From: Bugula neritina
Lineage: Eukaryota; Bryozoa; Gymnolaemata; Cheilostomatida; Bugulidae
Assembly: GCA_964035545.1 (NCBI GenBank)
Contig: OZ037768.1
Coordinates: 24,674,319 to 24,738,318, forward strand
Length of the DNA: 64,000 nt
Direction: 5' to 3'
Each line of letters opens with the position of its first letter. The first letter of the stretch is position 1. The notes below the pieces were generated by a model, which was given only the letters and a program-made list of their open reading frames with translations, made no database searches and was not told where the DNA came from. Both the position numbers and the translations under genes were made by a program. This document shows positions 1 to 13,139 of this stretch, piece after piece.

Positions 1-660
1 TGAAATTATAAGTTACAATACCATTATTAATATGTCTTTAAGTATAAGTAAAAGCAAAATAAAAACCCTTTTTATAATAACTACTTATAGTTTTTAAATT
101 TAATAAGATTAAGTATTGTTCTACTAGTATAAGTAGTAGTACTTAGTAGTAGTACTAGTAGTCTACTCTCAACTGTCTCAAGTACTAGTAGTACTGCTAC
201 TGGCACTGTACTGGTAGTACTAGTAGTAATAGTATTGGTAACCGTAGTGGTAGTGGTAGTACTAGAGTTTAGAATATATTTATTTTAATTTTCAACTCAT
301 AAATTGTTATGATACATCATTAAAAATTAATGCAATCCTCAACTCGAAGTTATATTTATATTAGTACTTGACTACATCTGCTTCACTTAGTACTACTTCG
401 TGTTCTAGTTCTAGTTTAACTTTAACTTTTTATTTTTAATTTTAGGTTTAAGTTAAACTTAGTGTAATAAGTTTAACTTGCAGTTTTCATTCTGGTTGTA
501 CTTATTGCAAGCACACCAATGGACACTCGCACTGAAATATAAATTCATTTTTCAGGGGGTAAAACCCTCTACCACTAGCAGTAGCTCTAGGCCTTAGATA
601 ACAATAGTTCAATAGATAATGACTCACTGTGGTTTTAATCGCTTTTTAGTGGAATCAAGA
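1..660. other. AT-rich upstream region, no gene seen
   Basis: No convincing coding exon on either strand. Positions 120-260 are degenerate trinucleotide-like DNA (GTA/CTA words such as 'agtagtactagtagt'), and the rest is AT-rich. It should include the promoter and 5' leader of the gene whose ATG is at 661, but no TATA box or initiator can be asserted. Confidence 0.5.
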
Positions 661-3600
661 ATGGCAAATCAGAATTTTATGTATGGAGACTCTTGGTTTC
701 TGGCAAGGGCTATGGATTCATTGAGTCAGAGTGGAGTTAGCAGCATGAGGTGAGCTGTTTTAAGCTGCCGACCTTTTCACAGTATATCAATGTATATGAA
801 CAATATGTCAATGTATATAAACAATATATCAATGTATATGAACGATATATCAATGTATATGAACGATATATCAGTGTATATGAAGTGAATAAATATATAA
901 AGGGTCAGATGCATTGGATGCAAGAGTGTTGGTCCTTTACAAAGCTTCTTTCATTATTATAGTTGATATATTGTTTGTTTTGCAGCAGCAGCAGCAGCAG
1001 TTTTCGGCCAGTGAGGTTGCACAACAGTTGTGAGTATTGCTATAATATATAAATAACTGCAACTCTTGTAATATATTGCTATAATTACTCTTACATAAGA
1101 ATATAATTGCTAACATTTTGTAGCATTGTCATACCATGATGAGGAATTATCACTTGACCCGGATCTGCATAGTATCCCATCAGTCCCATCAGGTCAGTCT
1201 AAAAGCACAAGTTATATTATAATGCAGGCAGCATTTCGTTGTAGATTTTACACTTCATTATAATGTACGGTGAATTCAATTTGAACTGAGTACTTCAACA
1301 AGTACAAAGAAGGGGAGGCTACGCCACTGTATAGCATGTATAGCAAGGCTATGACACTGTATAGCATGTGTAACAAGGCTATGACACTGTATAACATGTG
1401 TAACAAGGCTATGACACTGTATAACATGTGTAACAAGGCTATGACACTGTATAGCATGTATAGCAAGGCTATGACACTGTATAACATGTGTAACAAGGCT
1501 ATGACACTGTACAACATGTGTAACAAGGCTATGACACTGTATAACATGTGTAACAAGGCTATGACACTGTATAACATGTGTAACAAGGCTATGACACTGT
1601 ACAACATGTGTAACAAGGCTATGACACTGTATAACATGTGTAACAAGGCTATGACACTGTATAACATGTGTAACAAGGCTATGACACTGTATAACATGTG
1701 TAACAAGGCTATGACACTGTTTAACATGCAGGCAAACTTTAAATTCACCTGTTTTGCTGATGAGATAATACGTTGCGTTTTTTAATTGCAGATAAATTGT
1801 CGTCTAGATTGGAAAAGCTAGAAGGTATTCTCATTCTTTTACCCACACTTCTGGTATGATCTATTTCAAATGTTGGCATATTATTTTTATCCGATATAAA
1901 TGAAACTGTGAAGTTGTAATAAAACTAAAGGCACATGGGTTATAATTAAATTTTACGTAATATATTTAACTTGGCCTTTCATGTTTCTTTTAGCCGCAGT
2001 TGATCAGCTGCAAAAGGGTAAGTAATTCCCGTTTCCAATTAATTAGCAGCATTTACATGTGATGTAATATGTTGTACAGTGATACTGCTTTCTACTATGT
2101 AATGTGTAAGTATATTCATGTTTATATCTGAGTATTATGTAATGTGTAAGTATATTCATGTTTATGTTTTTAGGGAGAGCCTGCGACAAGTTAGAAATAC
2201 AAAACCTGAAAGGTGACTTTCTACTTTGAAAATTGGTTCATTTAATTTTAATATTATTAGTTATGGGGGTAATGTACTAAGTTATGGGGGTAATGTACTA
2301 GGTTTAGGGGGTAATGTACTAGGTTTAGGGGATAATGTACTAGGTTTAGGGGATAATGTACTAGGTTTAGGGGGTAATGTACTAGGTTTAGGCAATTTTC
2401 ATGTTTTATATCATGGTTATAAATACTACATTTGATGTAAAAAACTATGTCAACAATGTAATGTTCTATTTTGTAATATTTTAGATGAAATTGAGTCACT
2501 GAGAGAAGAGAAGTCAAGGAGTATGTCCATACATCTGATAATATAAATTACACGAAACCCAGGGCTTTGTACTCCGGTCTATAGATTGTATATTTAATAA
2601 GTTAATGTTTTAAAAGAGGCAACTCTAGTAGAGTATATTTATATTCGGCTTCATTCATAATGTTAATTGACTGGACTTGAAGTGTTTTATTAGTTTGTGG
2701 ATATGCTTTATTTATTATGTTGCTCTTTAATTTCAGATGGCAATGATGGACATGTGGAGGGTGCAGGGCTGAATAAACAGTTGGAGAAGTTCAAGGATTC
2801 TTTTCAAGGTATGTTATTGGAATTTGTGTATAGTGTCTGTGTGTATATTACTAGCTACTGTGTATATATTACTAGCTACTGTGTATATATTACTAGCTAC
2901 TGTGTGTATTACTAGCTACTGTGTGTATATTACTAGCTACTGTGTACATTACTAGCTACTGTGTATATTACTAGCTACTGTGTGTATTACTAGCTACTGT
3001 GTATATTACTAGCTACTGTGTATATTACTAGCTACTGTGTATATTACTAGCTACTGTGTATATTACTAGCTACTGTGTGTATATTACTAGCTACTGTGTA
3101 TATTACTAGCTACTGTGTATATATTACTAGCTACTGTGTATATATTACTAGCTACTGTGTATACATTACTAGCTACTGTGTGTATATTACTAGCTACTGT
3201 GTATATATTACTAGCTACTGTGTGTATATTACTAGCTACTGTGTACATTACTAGCTACTGTGTACATTACTAGCTACTGTGTGTATTACTAGCTACTGTG
3301 TGTATATTACTAGCTACTGTGTATATTACTAGCTACTGTGTATATTACTAGCTACTGTGTATATATTACTAGCTACTGTGTGTATTACTAGCTACTGTGT
3401 GTATATTACTAGCTACTGTGTATATTACTAGCTACTGTGTGTATACTACATGTCCAAATGTATTTGTTTTTCAGGTGTCTTTGATCAAGTGGCTCAGAAT
3501 CCTCAGATGGACATAATAAAAAGTTTGTATTACTATACTGTATATTACTATACTGTGTATTACTATACTGTATATTACTATACTGTATATTACTATACTG

Positions 3601-6594
3601 TGTATTACTATACTGTGTATTACTATACTGTGTATTACTATACTGTGTATTACTATACTGTATACTATACTGTATATTACTATACTGTATATTACTATAC
3701 TGTATATTACTATACTGTATATTACTATACTGTGAATTACTATACTGTGTATTACTATACTGTATACTATACTGTATATTACTATACTGTATATTACTAT
3801 ACTGTGAATTACTATACTGTGTATTACTATACTGTGTATTACTATACTGTGTATTACTATACTGTGTATTACTATACTGTATACTATACTGTATATTACT
3901 ATACTGTATATTACTATACTGTATATTACTATACTGTATATTACTATACTGTGAATTACTATACTGTGTATTACTATACTGTATACTATACTGTATATTA
4001 CTATACTGTATATTACTATACTGTGAATTACTATACTGTGTATTACTATACTGTGTATTACTATACTGTGTATTACTATACTGTGTATTACTATACTGTG
4101 TATTACTATACTGTGTATACTATACTGTGTATTACTATACTGCGTATTACTATATTATATTCATAATGCAGGTCACATGGCTAAGCTATTCAATGATATG
4201 GGTGCTGAAATAAGGGGTGAGTTAGTAACATTATATTAAGTAAATATATAAAGTGTTGCCTGGTAAACCCATAGCTCTGTATTTCTAGTAGAGTTGTTTA
4301 TTCATGTAAGACATCTACTTGATTCAATAGTCAACTAAAGACTAACTTTGTATGTGATGATTGTTTCACAGCCCATGAGATCAGATGTGAGCAGTCTATG
4401 AGGACCATGCAATCTCAACTTCTTCAAATGGATGCAAGTATGAGAGGTGAGAGATTTCTTACCTCAGTTCACTGAAGATACTCAACTTAGTTCTCTGTTT
4501 GTTTGGAAAGTGATATTCTAGTCATGTGTGAAGACATGAGTTGAGTGTACAAACTGCTTGTTGTAGGTATGGTGGACAACGTGAAGCGTTGCGTGCTGGA
4601 GAACAATCAGAGAGATCAGTTCAACACTACGCAGCTATCAAAGCATCGAGGTGATATGTCTTAGCTCATTGCTATAGTATGCTATATGATATATATTATG
4701 TATTATATACAGTATAGTATATTATATACAATATAGTATATTATATACAGTGTGGTATATTATATACAGTATAGTATATTATATACAGTATAGTATATTA
4801 TATACAATATAGTATATTATATACAGTGTGGTATATTATATACAGTATAGTATATTATATACAATATAGTATATTATACACAGTGTAGTATATTATGTAC
4901 AGCACTGTATTTAATGTAGGGGTAACGGGGGCACAATGGTCATAGGGGTACAAAAAGCCAGCCAAATTGTGAGAGAACTTATTGACTTAGAGTTGTGATT
5001 TTATTAATAAAAAGGTATTGACATAATTATTCAGCCATTGTAGTTTCAACACTTGCGGAACATAACTGTTGAAAAGGCGAGTAAAAAACTGTTTTCACCC
5101 ACTTTTTGTAAACTTTTTAAGATGTCGTTACAGCTTTATAACTTTTTTACACTCAAAGGCAACAAGCCTAGATTTTACTGATATTGTTGCCATTGCTTGT
5201 CTCTACATTGCTCAACTAGTATAACAGCAAACTCTAAAATAAATTTTTCTTGAGGCACCTTTATTTTCAATTTGGCCACACGGAGCACAATGGGCCACAC
5301 TGACCGGGACACAATGGGCCACCTGATTATTGCACCTCGATCACTGTTATTAGTTTGTTTGCCCAAAGAGTTGGATGAAATGTTACTAAAATCTATAGAT
5401 ATAGCCATTTCTGACCTTTTTGTAAAATATCAGACATCATGGTAATATTACAAAACTACAAGGTGAAGCTCCCCTAATATATACATCTGGTGAGGTTAAA
5501 GCTTTGCCATTTTATACATAATACAAAACACTCTGCTGTTACTACTAATGGATAGTCATGATATTCATTATACATTATATCATTGAGGGAATATACATGC
5601 ATTTGACTAAAATAAATTGTGATTTGCTCATTTGCTCCCCCTCTCCCTTCCGTACTCCAGTCACAAACCGAAGTCATGCACCTTAGCTACAGTTCATAGA
5701 AAAAGTTCACTCGGAATTTTGTAGTGCATGTTACTAAAGTTTTTTTCTGATAAAAGTTCCTCTGAAGTGAAAATAAAAAAACATTTTTAGTTCTAAACAG
5801 TAATGATAATGGCACCGTAAAACCGAGTGATATGCGTTTGATTTTGCCTTCCCTCTGCTATCCGTGGTGGCACAAACTGTGCAGCTAAAACATGAATTTT
5901 GCTGTAGATCTGAAAGAATATGTTTATTTTATTTGTAATATTAAATAAATAAAGATCAGATGCAGAAAAATCTGCAAAGTTTTAATATATTTGTTGTGTC
6001 CCACCCAGTGGCCCATAGTACCCCGGTACCGGGCACAATGGGCCGATTTTTTCGTCATGAAAATTTCATTATTCTGAAATTTGTGAGAGAGATAGAAACA
6101 ACCAACTGATACCTGTAATAGACAACAGATGCAGCATTAAGACTAGAGATTATTGAACTAGTGACTTGAAAAACAGACGAATGAGAGCAAAAAATTCAAA
6201 ATTCGGCCCGTTGTGCCCCCTCTCCTTACCCCTTACCCTTACTATACTGTATATAATATACTATATAGTATATAATATACAGCACTGTATATAATATACT
6301 ATACTGTATATAATATACAGTATAGTATATTATATACAGTGTAATATATTGTATGCAGTATAGTATATTATATACAGTACACTATACTAGGAATGCTCAA
6401 CCAACACGATGCTCAGTTACAAGACGCTGCCGTTAGACAGTCAGCAGCAGACGAGTCTCTCTCTAGTCTGAGCAGAGATCTGGAGCAGACGAAGGTTGAC
6501 CTCACCGAGAGAGTTGACCAGACGGACCAGGTTGTCAACAGACTCGCTGATGATGTCAGCACTGACCGCAGCACCAGCTACCACAACTTCCGAG

Positions 6595-6625
<31 letters not shown>

Positions 6626-7839
6626 CCACCTACTATATGTTTTACAGTGTAATACTGTATTATGTTATACCGTATTATGTTATACTGTATTATGTTATAC
6701 TGTATTATGTTATACTGTATTATGTTATACTGTATTATGTTATACTGTGTAATACTGTATTATGTTATACAGTGTAATACTGTATTATGTTATACAGTGT
6801 AATACTGTATTATGTTATACAGTGTAATACTGTATTATGTTATACTGTATTATGTTATACAGTGTAATACTGTATTATGTTATACTGTATTATGTTATAC
6901 TGTATTATGTTATACTGTATTATGTTTTACTGTGTAATACTGTATTATGTTATACAGTGTAATACTGTATTATGTTATACAGTGTAATACTGTATTATGT
7001 TATACAGTGTAATACTGTATTATGTTATACAGTGTAATACTGTATTATGTTATACTGTATTATGTTATACAGTATTATGTTATACTGTATTATGTTTTAC
7101 AGTGTAATACTGTATTATGTTATACTGTATTATGTTATACGGTATTATGTTATACTGTATTATGTTTTACAGTGTAATACCGTATTATGTTATACTGTAT
7201 TATGTTATACTGTATTATGTAATACTGTATTATGTTATACTGTATTATGTTATACTGTATTATGTTATACAGTGTAAAACTGTATTATGTTATACAGTGT
7301 AATACTGTATTATGTTATACTGTATTATGTTATACAGTGTAATACTGTATTATGTTATACTGTATTATGTAATACTGTATTATGTTATACTGTATTATGT
7401 TATACTGTATTATGTTTTACAGTGTAATACTGTATTATGTAATACTGTATTATGTTATACTGTATTATGTTATACTGTATTATGTTTTACAGTGTAATAC
7501 TGTATTATGTTATACTGTATTATGTTATCCTGTATCTCCTGTCTGATTGTAGAACTCCGTGAGAATGGATATCTGACTAGTTATGGTAAGAGTTGTCTAC
7601 CCACTGTATACTAGCATAGCCCTAGTACCTAGCTAGTATCAACATAGCCCTAGTACCTAGCTAGTGTCAACATAGCCCTAGTACCTAGCTAGTGTCAGCA
7701 TAGCCCTAGTACCTAGCTAGCATCAGCATAGCCCTAGTACCTAGCTAGTATCAACATAGCCCTAGTACCTAGCTAGTGTCAACATAGCCTCTTGTTCCTA
7801 TTTCTAGCCGCTGGCCACCCTGAAGATGCTGGTGGATAA
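661..7839 (+). CDS. Unrecognised 308-residue coiled-coil protein, 15 exons
   Basis: Exons: 661-749, 986-1029, 1124-1192, 1792-1824, 1994-2017, 2174-2212, 2485-2520, 2737-2808, 3475-3522, 4172-4216, 4372-4446, 4567-4650, 6391-6594, 7553-7585, 7808-7839 (TAA). All junctions are GT-AG and the joined frame is open (927 nt). The N-terminus (MANQNFMYGDSWFLARAMDS) is followed by an acidic linker, then charged heptad-rich helices ('DKLSSRLEKLEG', 'DEIESLREEKSR', 'LNKQLEKFKDSFQG', 'SSLSRDLEQTKVDLTERV') predicting a long coiled coil. No membrane segment or catalytic motif is visible. Exons 3-14 are all multiples of three, 24-204 nt, and bounded by phase-1 introns, so any can be skipped in frame. Exon 2 begins with six CAGs, giving tandem acceptors. 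Function unknown; a structural or meiotic coiled-coil protein is possible but unsupported. Confidence 0.72.
783..890. repeat. 21-bp minisatellite, about 5 copies
   Basis: Unit close to 'caatgtatatgaacgatata', in intron 1 of the coiled-coil gene. Open frames here are repeat artefacts. Confidence 0.8.
1318..1730. repeat. 30-bp minisatellite, about 13-14 copies
   Basis: Unit starts 'gctatgacactgtataacat' and continues with 'gtgtaacaag'. It fills most of intron 3. Because 30 is a multiple of three, both strands stay open for about 150 codons, but these are not genes. Confidence 0.92.
2263..2392. repeat. 21-bp minisatellite, about 6 copies
   Basis: Unit 'aggtttaggggg' plus 'taatgtact' in intron 6. 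It contains a TTAGGGG word, but the period is 21, not 6. Confidence 0.88.
2835..3445. repeat. 17-21-bp minisatellite, over 30 copies
   Basis: Unit 'actgtgtatattactagct' with length variants. It fills intron 8, starting about 25 nt after the donor at 2809 and stopping about 25 nt before the acceptor at 3474. Confidence 0.93.
3523..4160. repeat. 13-bp minisatellite, about 47 copies, starting at a splice donor
   Basis: Unit 'tgtattactatac' with variants (tgaatt, tatatt). The array starts at the 5' splice site of exon 9 (AAAA|GTTTGTATTAC) and occupies almost all of intron 9. A 238-residue open frame here is an artefact. Confidence 0.93.
4690..4912. repeat. 19-bp near-palindromic AT minisatellite, left part
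   Basis: Unit 'agtatagtatattatatac'. The same motif resumes at 6240-6385, so one array in intron 12 appears split by the TIR element between. Confidence 0.85.
4917..6239. mobile_element. 1.3-kb TIR element inserted in intron 12
   Basis: The left end reads TAGGGGTAACGGGGGCACAA; the right end, reverse-complemented, reads GGGGTAAGG...GGGGGCACAACG, an imperfect terminal inverted repeat. The word 'cacaatgggcc' recurs inside (near 5287, 5310, 6036). There is no transposase frame, only ORFs under 80 codons, so this is a non-autonomous DNA transposon or MITE. Minisatellite flanks obscure any target-site duplication. Superfamily not assigned. Confidence 0.65.
6240..6385. repeat. AT minisatellite, right part of the split array
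   Basis: 'tatactgtatataatatac' units, matching the array at 4690-4912. It ends just before the acceptor of exon 13 at 6390. Confidence 0.82.
6595..6626. repeat. (GTCT)n microsatellite at a splice donor
   Basis: Eight tandem GTCT/CTGT units begin at the 5' splice site of exon 13 (CCGAG|GTCTGTCTGTC), so the donor itself lies within the microsatellite and offers repeated GT dinucleotides. Confidence 0.85.
6640..7532. repeat. 15-bp minisatellite, about 58 units
   Basis: Unit 'gtattatgttatact' with an alternate 'acagtgtaatact' form. It fills intron 13. All short open frames inside are repeat shadows. Confidence 0.92.
7600..7792. repeat. 28-bp minisatellite, about 7 copies
   Basis: Unit 'agtgtcaacatagccctagt' plus 'acctagct'. 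It fills intron 14 of the coiled-coil gene. Confidence 0.9.
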
Positions 7840-8600
7840 CAGTCATACTGAAGTCAAGAATGCGGGTGGTGTTCATACTCCCCGCTAGTTAGCTGGACTA
7901 CAGTTACATGACCTCCACCCTATCACTATACAATGTAATCTACATTTCCTATCCACTATGCACCGACTTCTATTCCAATTATAGACTGTTTAGAGGTCTG
8001 TGTGTAACACAAGTCCCGGTTGCATGTCTACCACAACTGTTTACATTCTCTTAGAGTCCTGTAGTTAACTGTCTCTTTAGTTCTTCTGTTTAACTTGAAT
8101 ATTCTCTTCAACCAAGTAATTTCATATTGATGTGAAGCTACCCAATTGTTTCTACTGTACATGTTGACCAATAAGAACAAGGGATCAGTTCAACCAATTA
8201 GCTTTGTTAGCAAATTCATATCTCACTATTAGAACCTTTGCTGAAGTATTAATAGGTAATTGAAACGGCAGGAATTTATGTGTTGTGGTGCAATTTTATT
8301 GACTTTTCTAATACTGATATTATAATTTTATATTTATTCAATATATACAGTGAATGTACAAGTATATAATATATCTTGTTTTCTAATATTTTATATGTAG
8401 ATTATTTAACATTTGTATAACCTAGTTCTATTGTATTTCATGTTAAGGGATGGAAATTTACACTAATTTTCAGGTCATGGACTCAGCATTGCATGTTTTT
8501 CATCACTTTTATGCTTTGCTCACTTTTTATAGTTTTATATCTGATTATTTTTCATACCTCAATTAAAGGATATAATAAATATATTCTTACAGTATATTCC
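7840..8600 (+). other. 3' UTR of the coiled-coil gene and spacer
   Basis: No coding potential beyond the TAA at 7837. AT-rich sequence leads to a poly(A) signal at 8574, giving an inferred 3' UTR of about 750 nt. Confidence 0.5.
8574..8579 (+). terminator. Candidate poly(A) signal AATAAA, coiled-coil gene
   Basis: Canonical hexamer in an AT-rich stretch just before the GC-richer minisatellite at 8604. It is the first good AATAAA after the stop codon. Inferred only. Confidence 0.4.
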
Positions 8601-8603
8601 TGT

Positions 8604-8960
8604 TGTGTGTATATAGTGTGCAGGGGGTGTGTATAGTGTGCAGGGGGTGTATATAGTGTGCAGGGGGTGTATATAGTGTGCAGGGGGTGTGTATAGTGTG
8701 CAGGGGGTGTATATAGTGTGCAGGGGGTGTATATAGTGTGCAGGGGGTGTATATAGTGTGCAGGGGGTGTATATAGTGTGCAGGGGGTGTATATAGTGTG
8801 CAGGGGGTGTATATAGTGTGCAGGGGGTGTATATAGTGTGCAGGGGGGGTATATAGTGTGCAGGGGGTGTATATAGTGTGCAGGGGGTGTATATAGTGTG
8901 CAGGGGGTGTATATAGTGTGCAGGGGGTGTATATAGTGTGCAGGGGGTGTATATACTGGT
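8604..8960. repeat. 20-bp minisatellite, about 18 copies
   Basis: Unit 'gtgcagggggtgtatatagt'. Intergenic, abutting a second unrelated array at 8971. Confidence 0.95.
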
Positions 8961-8970
8961 AGACTGAAGA

Positions 8971-9738
8971 TGCAGTGCCAGGGGTGTATAATGGTACAGT
9001 GCCAGGGGTGTATAAAGGTACAGTGCCAGGGGTGTATAATGGTACAGTGCCAGGGGTGTATAAAGGTACAGTGCCAGGGGTGTATAAAGGTGCAGTGCTG
9101 GGGGTGTATAAAGGTGCAGAGCTAGGAGTGTATAAAGGTGCAGTGCTGGGGGTGTATAAAGGTGCAGTGCTGGGGGTGTATAAAGGTGCAGTTCTGGGGG
9201 TGTATAAAGGTGCAGTGCTGGGGGTGTATAAAGGTGCAGTGCTGGGGGTGTATAAAGGTGCAGTGCTGGGGGTGTATAAAGGTGCAGTGCTGGGGGTGTA
9301 TAAAGGTGCAGAGCTAGGAGTGTATAAAGGTGCAGTGCTGGGGGTGTATAAAGGTGCAGTTCTGGGGGTGTATAAAGGTGCAGTGCTGGGGGTGTATAAA
9401 GGTGCAGTGCTGGGGGTGTATAAAGGTGCAGTGCTGGGGGTGTATAAAGGTGCAGTGCTGGGGGTGTATAAAGGTGCAGTGCTGGGGGTGTATAAAGGTG
9501 CAGTGCTGGGGGTGTATAAAGGTGCAGTGCTGGGGGTGTATAAAGGTGCAGTGCTGGGGGTGTATAAAGGTGCAGTGCTGGGGGTGTATAAAGGTGCAGT
9601 GCTGGGGGTGTATAAAGGTGCAGTGCTGGGGGTGTATAAAGGTGCAGTGCTGGGGGTGTATAAAGGTGCAGTGCTGGGGGTGTATAAAGGTGCAGTGCTG
9701 GGGGTGTATAAAGATACAGTGCTAGGGGTGTATAAGGC
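8971..9738. repeat. 24-bp minisatellite, about 32 copies
   Basis: Unit 'ggtgcagtgctgggggtgta' plus 'taaa', with an earlier 'acagtgccagg' subtype at the left edge. Open frames of 131-388 codons here follow from the unit length and have no non-repeat homology. Confidence 0.95.
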
Positions 9739-9789
9739 TGATGCCTCCAACACGCTGTTTGTTATGCAACCAATTAGTGATGTATAAAT

Positions 9790-10110
9790 ACTACTAGACT
9801 GTTAGACTGAGCTCTTTACTGTATGCTACACATCATAGGAAGGTACTCACATCACACCCCCTCACCTCTCTATAGAATGTGATCATTGAAACTGTAAATA
9901 CTAAACTGATTATTAGCAATAGCAGCAGCAGTAACATTTAATATACAAGCTATACATTAACCAACATTTATAATGCTCCTTATTTATAGCTTGCCTCAGC
10001 ATTGAGTACAACAAGCAGTAAATATCTAGTCTGCTGCACCTAACATTGTGAGAGAGAGAGACTGGAGTGTCCTTACTGCCATGTGCTGATAACTAACTAC
10101 AAGTGTCAAC
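9790..10110. other. Spacer upstream of the phosphatase gene
   Basis: No exon seen. It should hold the promoter and 5' UTR of the phosphatase gene at 10111. A short GA-rich stretch ('gtgagagagagagactgg') lies about 60 nt upstream of the ATG. Confidence 0.4.
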
Positions 10111-11564
<1,454 letters not shown>

Positions 11565-11642
11565 TTTGATGCTGAAGTGATTTACTAAAGTATAATAATA
11601 TATTTTTACTAAAATGCTATCATATTATAGTTTCAATAAGAT

Positions 11643-11648
11643 AATAAA
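11643..11648 (+). terminator. Candidate poly(A) signal, phosphatase gene
   Basis: AATAAA about 80 nt after the stop codon, with a second near 11663. Inferred only. Confidence 0.45.
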
Positions 11649-11669
11649 ATAGTACCTACATAGAATAAA

Positions 11670-12540
11670 ATATTATAATGCAGTTTATATGTATCTCCTT
11701 CAATGTTTCATGTAGCATACTAGAATATAAACAGAATATGAAACAGTAAACTGGCACAATAAACACCTGCTACTATACATACATAATACGGTACAGCTTA
11801 CACTTCAACTTGTTAGACTGACTAACTTGTAGTCTCGATGCCTCTACATGTTTCTAAAATATCTTTGAATAGCAGGAAACCCCAAACCCCTAAGCTCTTG
11901 CAACCCCGGCAATGCCAGGCTAATAAAAAACTTAAAACTATCAAAATTTGAAGAATTACACATGGTTTGTTGTTATTTAGAAAGCTTCATTATTGATCAT
12001 TATTGATGCACTGAATTCTGGGGATAAATTACACCAAGCACACGCAGTGGTACTAGCCTTAATTACCCTATAAGTTTTGTATAAGTAGAATTGCAGGGAA
12101 AACCGTGACAGCACAGTCCAATTTATTTTAAATTTTTCATCTTATTTCAGACATACTCCAGCTTCCATCCTTCTTAGGGTAAAATCAACTAGAACAAATA
12201 AATATTGGATGAACTGCCAATTTTAAAACGAAGCATAACTATAATTAATTGTGTGCTTTATTCATTATAGGAAAAAAATATATCTGCATGCAGGTAACTG
12301 TTGAGATTTTCACAAAGAAAGAGACTTATGTTGATGAGAAAAGTGCTCAGTTTTAAAGCTATTCAGATAAACAAAAACAATGGCTACCAAAAACTCTTTG
12401 CTTTGGCTTTTAACATTTGATGAAGCTTTATCACCACCTTTATGTTAAACCATTCACCATTCAATCACCAATTTCTCATATGCTTGAGAATTTACAATGG
12501 ATACACCAAAAATATGGTGGGGTACAGCTCACTCTATACT
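11670..12540. other. Spacer, no gene seen
   Basis: AT-rich sequence with no exon I can support. A possible acceptor 'ttatttcag' near 12150 leads into a frame that closes quickly. Confidence 0.4.
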
Positions 12541-12710
12541 AAGTTCTCACTCTATACTAAGTTCTCACTCTATACTATAGGTTCTCACTCTATACTATAG
12601 GTTCTCACTCTATACTATAGGTTCTCACTCTATACTAGGTTCTCACTCTATACTAGGTTCTCATTCTATACTAGGTTCTCACTCTATACTAGGTTCTCAT
12701 TCTATGCTAA
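12535..12710. repeat. 17-21-bp minisatellite, about 9 copies
   Basis: Unit 'tctcactctatactaggt' with length variants, upstream of the channel-gene remnant. Confidence 0.85.
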
Positions 12711-13139
12711 GGTTACATGCATGTCACAGTGTCACATATACTCTGTAGCCGCTACTATCTGTAACAGTAACATGGTGAGAAGCACTACTGAGGTGAAGGA
12801 CAGAATAATACACGGTTCACGGTTCACGACCCAACAGCTCTGATGACAGGGTGGACCACTGTGAGTGCTATATATGACATGATATCGTACGATATATCAC
12901 TGTATGATACATCATATGATACAGTATAGTACATAACTCTTACAGTAAGCACTACCAACTCAACAATTCGCTGCTCGGACATCAAAAAGATGATTTCCCA
13001 GTCAGTGCATCCTTTGGCAGCCAGCCACTAGACATCAGGAGAGAGTTTCATTTTGGACTCAACGCAGAGTTTGGAAACTGTTTCACTTTCAACTCGGAAG
13101 GTTAAAGGTCAATGAGAGGGTCATTATTTCCTGTTCTAT

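Noticed and set aside
2280-2392. Interstitial telomeric repeat (TTAGGGG words)
   Set aside because: The word recurs every 21 bp as part of a longer unit; there is no head-to-tail TTAGGG run.
5175-5677. Small minus-strand genes in the TIR element
   Set aside because: Frames of 67-77 codons with no recognisable motif, and no transposase-like DDE or zinc-finger signature.
8587-9787. Open frames of 131-388 codons (repeating PLYTPSTA / VLGVYKGA) on both strands
   Set aside because: Pure by-products of 20- and 24-bp minisatellites: composition is strictly periodic, both strands stay open, and there is no non-repeat domain or splice context.
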